The notes below the pieces were generated by a model. The model searched no databases. It was not told where the DNA came from and saw nothing but the letters and a program-made list of their open reading frames with translations. A stretch of 64,000 nucleotides of DNA, taken from NCBI RefSeq assembly GCF_030253575.1, contig NC_080567.1, positions 28,222,501 to 28,286,500 on the forward strand. Reading direction: 5' to 3'. This stretch comes from Rhododendron vialii. Taxonomy: Eukaryota; Streptophyta; Magnoliopsida; Ericales; Ericaceae. The translations under genes were made by a program, and so were the position numbers. This document shows positions 23,226 to 33,085 of this stretch, piece by piece. The number at the start of each line of letters is the position of its first letter. Within the stretch, counting starts at the first letter, position 1.

Positions 23226-24261
23226 ATGGTTTCCTATTCTGGTGTGCTCTTTCTACATTTCCAGGGACTGAAGATTGACTCAGTACTCATTCATGAAATT
23301 AGATCAGACTTCAACAACAGCTTATATATGGAAAACTTACTCAAGCACAGCTCACTTACCAATAGATTTACCATGGAGGAAGCACCAACCAATCAACAGA
23401 ATGGCCGACTCAAGGATTTTACGGGAGACAACAGATAAGGGATCATGGAAATCAATACCTCATCAGGAATAGCTATGGCTGACTAAATGTATCTTATAGG
23501 ACATGACTCATGCATGGGTTCTCTTATGGATTCTCAAGATAAAGCCCACAGATTGGAAAGTCTGGATTAATGGAGGAATGGTTCTTCTTGTATCTCCGGC
23601 TCAAAGGATCAAAAGGCCGGGTAGCAATCTATTGCTCTATATTCCAGTAGTATGTTCGATGATGAGATTGATAGAGATTCTTTTTGTAAACGATTTATTT
23701 TGCTGATTTGTTGACTCCTTGTCAACATGTTCTCTTTTGGGTCCGTGATTGGACATATGATTGTCAAGGGTTTGGATGCCAACATAGTTGCGATGCTCGA
23801 TCTCTCCTTGATTGTGATGCCGTCCTCACGTGCTCCCCTTTAATCTTTGTAATCTACTTTCAAAGATTAATTAATGAAATTTCTTTGGCCTTTCAAAAAA
23901 GAAAAAAAAAACACAGTTTCATGATACTCGCAAAACAAGTTGGGGTATTAAACTAAACACTTAAGACTCTTGTTAAAGCTTAATTAGGAAAGACTCTCTT
24001 CTTTGTGTGACATATGATGGTTTATAGATTATAAAGACAGATTATGAAAAGCTTTTTGTCGGAATACGTTTGTCAATGATGCGATGATGAATAGTAAGAT
24101 TTAAGGTACACATGGTGTTACCTTTTTAGAATTACAGCCTCTTTAGTTAAAAAATTGAATACTCAATTTTTAAAATTTGTGTGTCGCAGTGTCCATGTTC
24201 GTATCGATGCTACGTAGGTTCATTTTAATAATGAACCTGAGAGTTACACGAGCGCCCACAG
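23226..24261. other. Non-coding insert within copy A
   Basis: A 78-codon open frame at 23202-23438 resembles nothing I know. The 23848-23915 segment (TCTTTGTAATCTACTTTCAAAGATTAATTAATGAAATTTC, then an A-rich tail) looks like the 3' end of a truncated LINE similar to that at 17904-17935. No ends or target duplication could be fixed. Confidence 0.4.
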
Positions 24262-24489
24262 TAGAATCTCAATCAGACTTTCGTTTCCTATTTCTTTCCG
24301 GCCCCTTTGCTTCTATTTCTCTTTTTTTTTCTGTAAAAGAATATACTTGCATGATAGCATTTACTATTTATGTTTAGCAATAGAGGTCTGATTGTGCTTA
24401 GCCGTGGAATTTATTGACCCAAATGCCAAATACTTCATTTAGCCTAACCTCATGTATTTCGACAACAACAAAGTCAAACTATATCTATT

Positions 24490-25070
24490 TCTTTGATTGG
24501 CGAAAAGAATTATATTAGAAACTCGATAAAGAGTACATTGAGAAAGAAATAGCGAGCATCATAGAACAATCATGTGCAAACCAACACTCCATGGGAGAGA
24601 AGAGAAGACCAACCATGAGTGGACCAGTTAAAAAAAATCAACTACAGATGAGGTCCCACAAATCCAAACAATCAAATCTTGCGTCTTCTAATTAATTCCA
24701 TCCAAAAATAGCTCCTAAAGTCTTCTGTCGAATAGGAATTCAGTTTGCATTTTCCTTTAACCCAAAAAGCCACCCTGATCGAGCTTGATTAAGTCCACAA
24801 CTTCATCAACAATAGGTTGTTTGTCCTTAAAAGACTAGATCATTTCTAGCATTCCAGATAGTCCAAAGTACTGCATATAAGGTGGTGTGCCAACAGATTT
24901 CCTCTAAATTATGGAATGATTTGGAGAACCAATAATCAATCAAACTAGGAAGCGTAGATGGGCATGCCCGTGAAACCTGCCACCAAGAAGGAGACCAAAT
25001 ATTAAAGGCAAATGGACACTAAAGGAGATGCCGAGGGTTTCAATTAATAGAGTGTCCAACATTTAAAATT
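24490..25070 (-). pseudogene. LINE ORF2 C-terminal fragment (reverse transcriptase zinc-binding region)
   Basis: The minus strand reads in pieces CPFAFNIWSPSWWQVSRACP, then SFHNLEEICWHTTLYAVLWT and IWNARNDLVF. It continues with KDKQPIVDEVVDLIKLDQGG after a frame disturbance. This is the typical C-terminal zf-RVT end of plant L1-type LINEs (CPFA..IW and LW.IWNARND). The 3' side runs into an AT-rich tail near 24490. Stops and a frameshift are present and the 5' part is missing, so it is a dead, truncated copy. Confidence 0.75.
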
Positions 25071-25106
25071 TCAAAGTGTGTGTATATATATATATTATAT
25101 ATACAC

Positions 25107-25463
25107 AGTCCGGATCAAGTCCACACATCTTCCGGTCCACATCATTTGCACCTTCCCTTTCCCAATCGAATTTCGATGAACCGAACCGCTCAATGTGATC
25201 AGAACATGATTTTAAAGGTACTCGCGAGAAATCGGCAAAAAAAATGATCGGTAAGGGCTTAATCCGAACAGTTTTTTATTAAACGGTTCAATAAAAAACT
25301 GTTCAAATCAAGCTCTTCCCGGTGTTTTCTTTTTTCCGATTTTTCACAAGTACCTTTAAAATCACGTTCTAAACGCATTGAGCGGTTCGGATCATCGAAA
25401 TTCAATCGAAAAATGGGAGGTGCGGACTGGAATTAGGTCAGGGATCGCTGACCTAATCTGGAC
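25107..25463. mobile_element. Long foldback MITE (family 1)
   Basis: Outer arms AGTCCGGATCAAGTCC and the degenerate right partner around 25430-25463. The middle arm AATCGAATTTCGATGA pairs with TCATCGAAATTCAATCG. The centre AACAGTTTTTTATTAAACGG pairs with CGGTTCAATAAAAAACTGTT. It is flanked by (TA)n on both sides (25083-25103 and 25464-25478). No coding capacity. Confidence 0.75.
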
Positions 25464-25487
25464 TCTATATATATACACACACACACA

Positions 25488-25845
25488 CCACGGATTCCAT
25501 AAGGGATCCTGCATAGCCTTACCGTGCAGGACTCCCCTTTCCCAATCGAATTGCAACAAATCGAGCCGCTCAATGTGTTCAGAACATGATTTTAAGGGTA
25601 CCAGCAAGAAATCAGCAAAAAAAATGATAAGGAAATGCTTGATCCGAGCAGTTTTTTACTGAACCGTTCAATAAAAAACTGCTCGGATCAAGCTTTTCCC
25701 GATCATTTTTTTTGCTGATTTCTCATGGATACCTTTAAAATCACGTTTTGATCACTTTGAGCTGCTCCGATAGTCACAATTCGATCAGAAAAGGGGAGTC
25801 CCGCACGGTAAGGCCGTGCGGGATCCCTTATGGGATCCAAACTCT
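25488..25845. mobile_element. Long foldback MITE (family 1), best-preserved arms
   Basis: Left GGATTCCATAAGGGATCCTG pairs with right GGGATCCCTTATGGGATCC. The centre, GATCCGAGCAGTTTTTTACT, is followed by its inverse complement CAATAAAAAACTGCTCGGATC. It lies directly between CA/TA microsatellites at 25470-25489 and TATATATATTA at 25846. The extra inner stem CCCGCACGGTAAGGCCGTGCGGG near the right end is a small hairpin of its own. Confidence 0.78.
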
Positions 25846-25857
25846 ATATATATTAGT

Positions 25858-26080
25858 TTGGATCAAGTCAGGACTCTTTGATAGTATAAACTTAGGTCCT
25901 GACTTTTACTCTAAACCATTGGATTGTATTTTTAATGGTTCAAATCTGTGGAAGGTTTAAACCATTTATGACCGGTCATAAATGGTTCAAACCTTCCGCA
26001 AATCTGGACCATTAATCCAACAGTGAGATCGAGGTCCGGACCTAAGCTTATATCAAGGAGTCCTGATATGATCCGAAGTG

Positions 26081-26083
<3 letters not shown>
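25858..26083. mobile_element. Foldback MITE, second family
   Basis: The outer arms GGATCAAGTCAGGACTC and GAGTCCTGATATGATCC pair imperfectly. The centre is GGTTTAAACCATTTATGACC followed by GGTCATAAATGGTTCAAACC. The ends resemble family 1 (GGATCAAGTC) but the internal sequence is different. It shares the TATATA junctions with its neighbours. Confidence 0.65.

Positions 26084-26116
<33 letters not shown>
26084..26116. repeat. (CA)n/(TA)n microsatellite at a MITE junction
   Basis: TATATATACACACACA... up to 26116 separates two foldback elements. Similar TA/CA tracts border each of the other elements of the cluster. Confidence 0.85.
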
Positions 26117-26119
<3 letters not shown>

Positions 26120-26487
26120 CAGGGATCCAGTGAGGGATCCTTGACATAAGCTTAGGTCCGAACCTCCCCATTTCTCCCATTTTTCAATCGAATTTTGATG
26201 ATTCGAGTCGCTCAAAGTGATCAGAATGTGATTTTACGGATGCCCGCGAGAAATCAACAAAAAAAATGACCGGAAAGGGCTTCATCAGAACAGTTTTTTA
26301 TTGAACAGTTCAATAAAAAAACTGCTCAAATCAAGCCCTTCCAGATCATTTTTTTGCTGATTTTTTACGGGCACTCTTAAAATCACGTTCTACACACTTT
26401 GAGCAGCTCGAATCATCGAAATTCGATTTGAAAATGGGAGGTCCTGACGGTCCTAACCTTAAAAGGTCCTGATTGGATCCGGATTAT
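26117..26487. mobile_element. Long foldback MITE (family 1)
   Basis: Middle arms AATCGAATTTTGATGATTCG and the partner CGAATCATCGAAATTCGAT. Centre AACAGTTTTTTATTGAACAG with CAATAAAAAAACTG. Outer ends GGGATCC and GGATCCGG. It is followed by TATATATATGTATG. This is the fourth copy of family 1 in the window. Confidence 0.72.
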
Positions 26488-26969
26488 ATATATGTATGTA
26501 GAACGAAAGACTACACGATACACGATGGATTACTCCGGACAAATATGCTATATGTATAAACATTAATTGACTACTACTATCTCTTGTATGTGATTGAAAT
26601 TGACTTCTTTTTCTTAACGAGTGTAAGCGTCTAGGGCTAGCTTCCGGCTTCATCCCAAATAATCTTTGAAATCAGATAGTTTTCCCGTGAGCTTAACCCT
26701 TACAAAGCTACGAGTATCCTCAAAGGGAGATTGAGAAATAGGAAATTTAACCGAACAGATTTAAGTCTGGCTATACTTGAAACTTAAAATTTCTTGTTAT
26801 TTTCTTTCATACCTATTGTCATATCTACTTAAATTGATCATGACTAAAGAAGTAAACAAAGTAAGTTTTCCAGATTACCTTGAATGGAAAGGCCCATATA
26901 TATATATATATATGGGGTCACAGTTTGGCGAAATTTTGCATCTGGGCTGGTAAGGGAGTTTTGTCTTTA

Positions 26970-27845
26970 ATGTTTAATTTGCTTAAACTATGTTAGCTTT
27001 CTTTGTTTCGATCATTTCCTTTTCAGCATTTCGCTGGATTAATTCTCTCTCTTGCCTCTGCTTTTCTAACGAGTCCTTCTCATCGGTTTGGTTTGGAGTT
27101 TTTGCGCGATGTACCTTTCATCGAGATCTAATAAATAAACTTTGTTACTGATAAAATAAAATAAAAAAGAAGAAGAAGAAGAAGTTTTCTTCAAAATGAA
27201 CCAAAATCTAATCTCTATTAGATTATTTACCATCAACTCATCTAAAAGCTTAAGCTCTTAGGGAGAGAGGCAACTTTATTATTTATATCTCCAACATGCC
27301 CCCTCACGTGTAGCCAGACTCTCCTCTATAAACGGGCTAAACACGTGTAAATATTTTAATATTAGGTAACCGGTGAGGTTCGAACACAAAATACCATATT
27401 AAATTATTAACCACCAGCTCATCTAAAAGTTGGCACTTTATTATTAATATCTTCAATAACCACCAACTCATCTACAGTCTTAAGCTGTTAAAGAGATGGA
27501 TAACTTTGTTGGAGTATTTAAAATCTCGACGCTCCCCCTCACGTGTACTCCATAAGCGGACTAAACACGTGTAAATTTTAACCATTAGATAGGTGGTGAG
27601 TTTCGAACCCAAAATCTATTGCTTGCTTTGATGCCATATTTAATTGTTAATCACCAATTTATCGAAAAATTTAAGCTGTAAGAGAGAGAAACAACTTTAT
27701 TATTTATATTTTCGACAATCTCCAACCCCAAACCTACTCCGCTCGTGCTCTATGTCCCAAGACTCTTAACACTATTTTATAATATTATAATTGGAGTTGT
27801 TATGATCTTAATTAGTCAATTAGTTATTTCTTTACGTACACGACA
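26970..27845. other. Insert in copy B with SINE/TRIM-like repeats
   Basis: The part to about 27180 looks like a truncated LINE 3' end (TTGTTACTGATAAAATAAAAT followed by an AAG repeat). From 27230 to 27720 a degenerate unit of roughly 200 bases recurs about three times: CCACCAACTCATCTAAAAG, then TTTATTATTTATATCT, CCCCCTCACGTGTA and GGTGAGGTTCGAAC. The last phrase looks like a tRNA box B. I cannot decide between a SINE and LTR-derived sequence. Confidence 0.5.
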
Positions 27846-27952
27846 GAAATCGGATATAGAAATCTTCGAAGATTGATAGTCCATATATATATTATCAAGA
27901 CATTACTATAGCTAAGCCTTACGACTAACCTCAAAGGGAGAAAGAGAAATAC

Positions 27953-28423
27953 TAAGGGTATGTTTGGTTGGATAGAATCAAGGTTGGAATGGAATAGCCA
28001 TTTTAATAACTTACTTATTCCAATATTTAGTTCATCATTGAATAATGGAATGATGATTCCAAATAGAATCACTTTCACCTTAGTAAAGGAATTGTCATTT
28101 CATCCAAAAAACTAAAGGAATTGTTATTCCATTTCTTTGTCATACCAAAAATACTAGTGTCACTCTAACATTCATTATTATCACACCAAATATCACTATT
28201 GCCACTCAAAAAATTACTATTGCTACTCAAAAAAATGTTATTGTCACTCCAAAAATTACTATTGCCACACTATTCCATTAGAGATGAGAATGACTATTCT
28301 TAAGCACAACCAAATATGAGAATGGGAATGATTATTCCATTCTCAATTCCTCCAATTCTATATATTCCATTCTTAATTCATTTCCTATTCACATTCCATT
28401 ACATCCAACCAAACGCACCCTAA
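27953..28423. mobile_element. Tourist-like (PIF/Harbinger) MITE with TAA duplication
   Basis: The element is 27956-28420. It has GGGTATGTTTGGTTGGAT at the left and ATCCAACCAAACGCACCC at the right as terminal inverted repeats, flanked by TAA on both sides (27953-27955 and 28421-28423). A 3-bp TAA duplication is the PIF/Harbinger signature. Copy A has a single GTAAATCC at the equivalent place near 19589, the empty site. It is 465 bp, has no coding capacity, and its interior holds a short repeated phrase (ACTATTGCCACTC). Confidence 0.85.
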
Positions 28424-28751
28424 ATCTAACCAATGAGCCGCGCCTTTAGTCTTGAAGAATCAAAATCATCTCATGTGACATTCTTCTAATGTGATGTGAT
28501 AAGTGCTAAAATATGTATATTTTCGCCCTCCAATCTATATTTATTAGTCTTTTATTTTTGTTAACTGATTGTTATTATTTGTTGTTATGTATAAAGGTTG
28601 CTCGAGCTCGATTTTCAAGATTTTGGGTAAAAACGGAAGGTAGCAAAAGTTTTGGGTCAAAGCGCGAAGTAGATGAAACCCAAGGGCCTCTATGTGATTC
28701 TTCCCTTCAATGCCTGTAAAAAAAAACAACTTTTTTTTACCCTACCGTCTA

Positions 28752-28862
28752 CGTGGGAAGCAGCTTTTGAAAAAAAAAGTCAAAAGCAGCTTTAGCTTTT
28801 GGAAAAAACTAATCGGCAGCAGTTTTTGAAAAAAAACGGTCGGCAGCAGCTTTTGAAAAAAA
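28752..28862 (+). repeat. U3 repeats of the gag-only element
   Basis: GCAGCTTTTGAAAAAAA or near copies of it occur four times, 25-35 bases apart, just upstream of the TATA box. Clustered short repeats in this place usually act as enhancer units. The same array lies at 33341-33451 in the 3' LTR. Confidence 0.65.
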
Positions 28863-28888
28863 AGGGGGCGGCTGTCAGCGGAAAAAAA

Positions 28889-28896
28889 TATAAAAG
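28889..28896 (+). promoter_or_regulatory. TATA box of the gag-only element LTR
   Basis: TATAAAAG, a strong TATA box, in the context GAAAAAAATATAAAAGGGAG. It is repeated at 33478-33485 in the other LTR. It is expected to start the element's RNA near 28920. Confidence 0.75.
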
Positions 28897-29802
28897 GGAG
28901 GACAGAGAGCTGCGAGAAGGGAGAACGGAGGGTTGTCAGAGAAAAACACAAGCAGCGATCGAGGGTTAAAGAAAGAACAGGGCTGCAATTTCTCCCACTG
29001 TATTTTCAGTACACACTCCGACCTTTATTTTACAGTATTGATTTCTTCGAAGCTTTGTTTTTCTCTTTTAAGTTTTGTTTAGATCTCCGCACACCGGTAA
29101 CTCGTATTGATTTCTGTTCTTTATTAAAGTTATTCATTGGTATTTAATTAATTGTTATTTTTTTTGTTTATTTTTCATCTTGCGTAATAGAATCATGTTT
29201 CAATTTAGGGTTTCTTTTGTTTATCACATAATGATTAGTGAGTAGTGATATAGGTAGGGTCGCGGGGTGATTAGCACGCCGTGATCAGTTCGGGTACTGC
29301 TCTTTTTATCAAACAATGTAAAAATGATTTAAGATTGGAAAAATACTTCCCGCGGACGAATCTGGGCATTGTCGGAGCCCTTGTGAACGGGGGAATGGGG
29401 GTCCAAAACCCATTCTCCGCTGCGCATGGGTATACGGCGACCCTAAGGTTTCGCATCTTGCGGGGTATCTTTTCAATCCAAAATTGAACATTTTTAAGAA
29501 TACCAAATTGAGCAGGTTGATCTGGACTGGTTACGAGTGCTATGAACCCTACGACTGTACCTCTTTTTAATTATTTGAAAAGAAAAGTTATTTTTCTTAA
29601 GTTTTAGTTAATCTCAAACAAAACAACAAGGGGTAGCTACCTAAGAGCTAATTTTAATTCTACAACCCGAATTTTTAGTCAGCACACATCACCGTCTCTG
29701 TGGATTCGACTCCGGACTTACCGGATATTATGCTGCGTCGATCTCCGCCCTACGCTTGGGGCAACCCATTAATTTAGGACTAGGAAATCGGTCAAGCATT
29801 TT

Positions 29803-29820
29803 TGGCGCCGTTGCCGGGGA
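29803..29820 (+). other. Primer binding site, tRNA-Asp, full match
   Basis: TGGCGCCGTTGCCGGGGA begins four bases after the 5' LTR and is complementary to the 3' end of plant tRNA-Asp over 18 bases. It is intact, so minus-strand priming should still work. Confidence 0.9.
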
Positions 29821-29927
29821 CGGTTACGTGTGTTAAGAATTCGGGTAGTTATTTTTTTATTTGTTTTTTTTTTAATTCTTTATTTTTTTTTAAATTGTTG
29901 AAAAGCAAAAAAAAAAAAAAAAAAAAA

Positions 29928-31121
29928 ATGGCCCATTTTGCGGGGAGGTATGGAGGTTATGCCAACCAATTTGGGTATTCAGTGTCACTGCCTATATTTT
30001 ATGGTTTTGCATCAGAAAATCATTTTTCGCATGTTCATAAACTTGAGGAGGTTTTTGCTAACGATGAAGTGGCTCTTTTACATGTATTCCCAGCATCTTT
30101 GCGTGATAGTGCTTTAGATTGGTTTAATTGTTTGAGTCCAAGATTGACATGGGGTGAGATTGTAATACAATTTTTCAATCATTTCAATCCCTCATATGAG
30201 ACTCACATGCTTTTACAAGAACTATCAGATTTCTCTCAACATGATGATGAGTCTTTGTCACAGTGTTGGGAGCGATTTAAATTTGTTGTATTCTCTTGGT
30301 CATTTAATTGTGAGCTTGGCAGTCTTCTGGTTATCTTTTGCCGTGGTTTAAACCTTAAGTCATGCGAGGTGGATTTTAGGTCCACTGACGAATTTCTGGA
30401 TAAAACCCCTGAAGACGCTTGGGATTTCTTAGATGAATTAACCCAAAAGCTCCAATTTTGTGAGTTGACTGAAAGTTCTGAGGATACCAGTTTTGATGGG
30501 AGGGAAAAAGAGGAAATAGAGCCACCTTATTTTGATCAATTAGCTGATTCTCTTTCTTGCAATCAAGTTGAAAATTTTCAAGTGATTAATTCTTGTGTAG
30601 TGGAAGATGAAACAACAGAGTCGCTTGGAACTAACGAAATAGTTAGTTCGCCTGAAGTGCAACAGCATTCTAGTATACTTGAGATGGATTTTCATGACAC
30701 GACTCCTGAGGAGTCATTGCCAATAATTGTGCAAAATCTACTTGTTCTTGATGATCAAATACCCCCAGCCATAGATATTGATGTCATCACTCCTGTTGAG
30801 CATCCACTATTGCAAGAGATTATCACGTTAGAACAAATTGACTTTCTTGGTGTTGATAATTTTAATATGGTTTACCATTCATTTTTTCTGACACTCATCA
30901 ACAACTTGAAAGTTAATTTAGTTCGAAATATGCAATTGGTGGAATTTAAATTTCAAATGCGGCTAAGGCCATTAAGATATTCTAAGTATTTGGTTTTGTG
31001 GCATGGTCGCATACAATTTGTAATGGAGTGCTTGAAGTGGGTTGAGATGTTGATTTTGATTGCTCTTCGTAGTGTGATGAATGATTGGATTTCACGTGAT
31101 GGGAGTACTGAATGTCATTAA
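29928..31121 (+). CDS. gag: Gag protein of the gag-only element, 397 aa
   Basis: The first ATG follows a run of A at 29907-29928 and opens a frame to TAA 31119-31121. Residues about 15-190 form a retrotransposon gag domain: LPIFYGFASENHF at the start, then ALDWFNCLSPRLTWGE, WERFKFVV and TPEDAWDFLDELTQKL. The last matches TPEAAWDYFEELAEKN of the Athila gag at 2891-4399. There is no CCHC zinc knuckle and no protease. The rest is acidic and Ser/Thr-rich, then hydrophobic. The intact frame in an element with near-zero LTR divergence suggests that the Gag is made and matters for packaging its own RNA. Enzymes would be borrowed. Confidence 0.85.
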   Translation: MAHFAGRYGGYANQFGYSVSLPIFYGFASENHFSHVHKLEEVFANDEVALLHVFPASLRDSALDWFNCLSPRLTWGEIVIQFFNHFNPSYETHMLLQELSDFSQHDDESLSQCWERFKFVVFSWSFNCELGSLLVIFCRGLNLKSCEVDFRSTDEFLDKTPEDAWDFLDELTQKLQFCELTESSEDTSFDGREKEEIEPPYFDQLADSLSCNQVENFQVINSCVVEDETTESLGTNEIVSSPEVQQHSSILEMDFHDTTPEESLPIIVQNLLVLDDQIPPAIDIDVITPVEHPLLQEIITLEQIDFLGVDNFNMVYHSFFLTLINNLKVNLVRNMQLVEFKFQMRLRPLRYSKYLVLWHGRIQFVMECLKWVEMLILIALRSVMNDWISRDGSTECH

Positions 31122-33072
31122 CTTTTTTTTGTATAGTTTTTTTTCTTTTCTTTTCTCTTTCTTAGATTAGTTACTTTTATTTTATTATTATTATTATTTT
31201 TTTGTGAGGACTAACATTGCAGGATGCTTTGTTCAAGTTGGGGGGTCTTCTTCCCACTATATTATTTCTTGCGTAGTTCTCCGTTCCGAGGTGATACATT
31301 TTCCTTCTTTTTCTTCCATGTCCTATATTTTTATTCTTTTGTATTCAATGAGGACATCGAATGGTTTAAGTTGGGGGGATGGATTACTTTGGTAAGTTTT
31401 TCACTCTTCTAATTCTTAATACTTTGGTAAGTTTTTCACTCTTCTAATTCTTAAAAATTCAAAAAAAAAAAAAAAAAAAAAAAAAAAATAGTGGATTTCT
31501 TTTTGCATGAGACTTGAAAGCTGTCGAGATTGGCTTGCGATTGATTGAGATATGGTAGTCATTCTTTTAATATTGTGGTGGCATTGTAGTTCTTTTTACT
31601 AGCTTGTCGCGAAGAATTTGTCATGGCATTTATTTTTAGCACATTTGCACTTCACGTCTGTTTGGGCTTTGGTTACTTGTGAGTTGTGACTTGATTATTC
31701 TTGATGGCTAGTTTAGTGGAGACTTATGCCCCATGTGAGTTTAGAGCCTTATCTTTTCTTGGAGTGGTGTCAAATAAACTCTTGTTTGTCATAAATAAAA
31801 AAAAAAAATTCGTTGTTGATCTCATTATTTTTGTCGTCAAGTGTTGGAAATGTTTTGAATTGCCTACTTATCTCTTGGATTTAGAAAGTTGCATGGTTGT
31901 GTTGCCCATTGGAGAGGATTATAGGCCATCTTTGCTATTTAGAGCCGGTTCGTTTCTTCATTCACACATTTATCACTTATGAACCAATTTGAGCCTCGTG
32001 CATACAACCTTTTTCTTGTTGAGCTCCACCATCTATATTGTGTCTTGAGAATGGTTAGTTAATAATGTGAAGGTGAATTATTGAGAGGGGGATGAGTGGA
32101 ATTGTGAATTGAACTTTGATTGTTGGTGATCTTTCCCATTCAAAAGAGAAAAAGAGAGAGAAAGACAAAAAGGAAGGACACACCAAAATTATTGTAGAAG
32201 AAGAAACATTTGTTCTTAATGTGAGATTGTATTAAAGAGTTAGGGAGAGAAATATGGTGAAGTTGAAAAGAGAAAAAGAAAAAAAAAGAAAAAAAAAAGA
32301 AAATAAAGAAAGAAAGAGGGAACGCATCGTTATATTTGTCCTATGTGAGTTGTGGTTAGTTTATTCTCAGACACTTGAATGTTTTACCCTAACCTTGAAA
32401 TACTTTCTCTTACCTAACGTTATAACCAGAATGAAAGTCCTATTTGATCCTAGGGGCAATGGGCTGTGAATTGGTGGATAGAAAGAGTTTTCAATACTTG
32501 GCATTCCGTTCATGAGATCGTGTATCCACTTTGTAGAGCTTTCTTTTTGTGTCAACTTGTGCAGAGCATTTTGCTTTCAGTTACATATTTCCGACTGCAC
32601 ATATTGAGAGTAATATGCACCTTGTTTCGAGTGATTTCATTTGTTGAGTGCATGACACGGTGAGATTTGAAGTCGAGACTCGGTCCGGAGAGAATTTTTG
32701 ATTATTTTTCACTAGTAACCGAAGCCCTTGTTCACACACGCTGAGTATAGGTGCCATGACTTATTTTTCTGACTTGATAGTATCTAGAACTGTTTATGCC
32801 CATTATCTCATCGCGATGGCTTCATATTCTTTGCTTGAAATATCATTAAGCCGTCTTACAGGTTTTTGGGGTTCATGTGAAAAGTATTCACAATGTTTGC
32901 GGGTGTTCATTGCTGTAAACCCTCACGAGACTCCACTCGTCCTCTGGGGATCGCCTAGGGGTTTAAAAGGCTTGTTGCACATGCTAAGTGCAATCGTGAG
33001 TCCTACGAAAGTGACATAGTTAGAATTTATTTATTTTTTATTATTCTCTTTGCTCGAGGACTAGCAAAATGT
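31122..33072 (+). other. Noncoding 3' internal region of the gag-only element
   Basis: Nearly 2 kb without a credible gene. It holds T- and A-rich microsatellites (31459-31487 is almost pure A), a 35-bp tandem duplication at about 31390-31455, purine-rich AAAGAAAAAAAAAG stretches (32265-32320), and two extra copies of the polypurine-tract motif (31235-31245 and 31368-31378). Confidence 0.6.
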
Positions 33073-33085
33073 AAGTTGGGGGGTG
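33073..33085 (+). other. Polypurine tract of the gag-only element
   Basis: AAGTTGGGGGGTG directly before the 3' LTR, preceded by GAGGACTAGCAAAATGT. The Athila element has the closely related GGGACTAGCAAAGTTC followed by AAGTAGAGGGGTG. Confidence 0.8.

Larger units (their letters stand above)
19104..24384. repeat. Tandem segmental duplication, copy A
   Basis: The unique blocks in this span are repeated in the same order at 26556-35374: 19104-19490 with 26556-26965, 19500-19605 with 27847-27955 and 28421-28436, 19606-20205 with 28437-35220, and 24262-24384 with 35255-35374. Copy A is interrupted between about 20210 and 24262 by the MITE, Mutator-like element and other repeats that copy B lacks. 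Copy A lacks the Tourist-like MITE and the gag-only retrotransposon of copy B. Small differences include CATATG here where copy B has a long CATATATA...TATG run. Confidence 0.85.
28497..29798 (+). repeat. Gag-only element 5' LTR
   Basis: It begins TGATAAGTGC and ends GTCAAGCA. Every stretch that I compared with 33086-34387 is the same at a constant offset of 4589 bases. It contains U3 repeats (28752-28862), a TATA box (28889-28896) and the Athila-like terminal part with GTGGATTCGACTCCGGAC. Confidence 0.95.

Noticed and set aside
28513..29506. Six open frames repeated at 33102-34095
   Set aside because: They are short frames inside the identical LTRs of the gag-only element, not genes.
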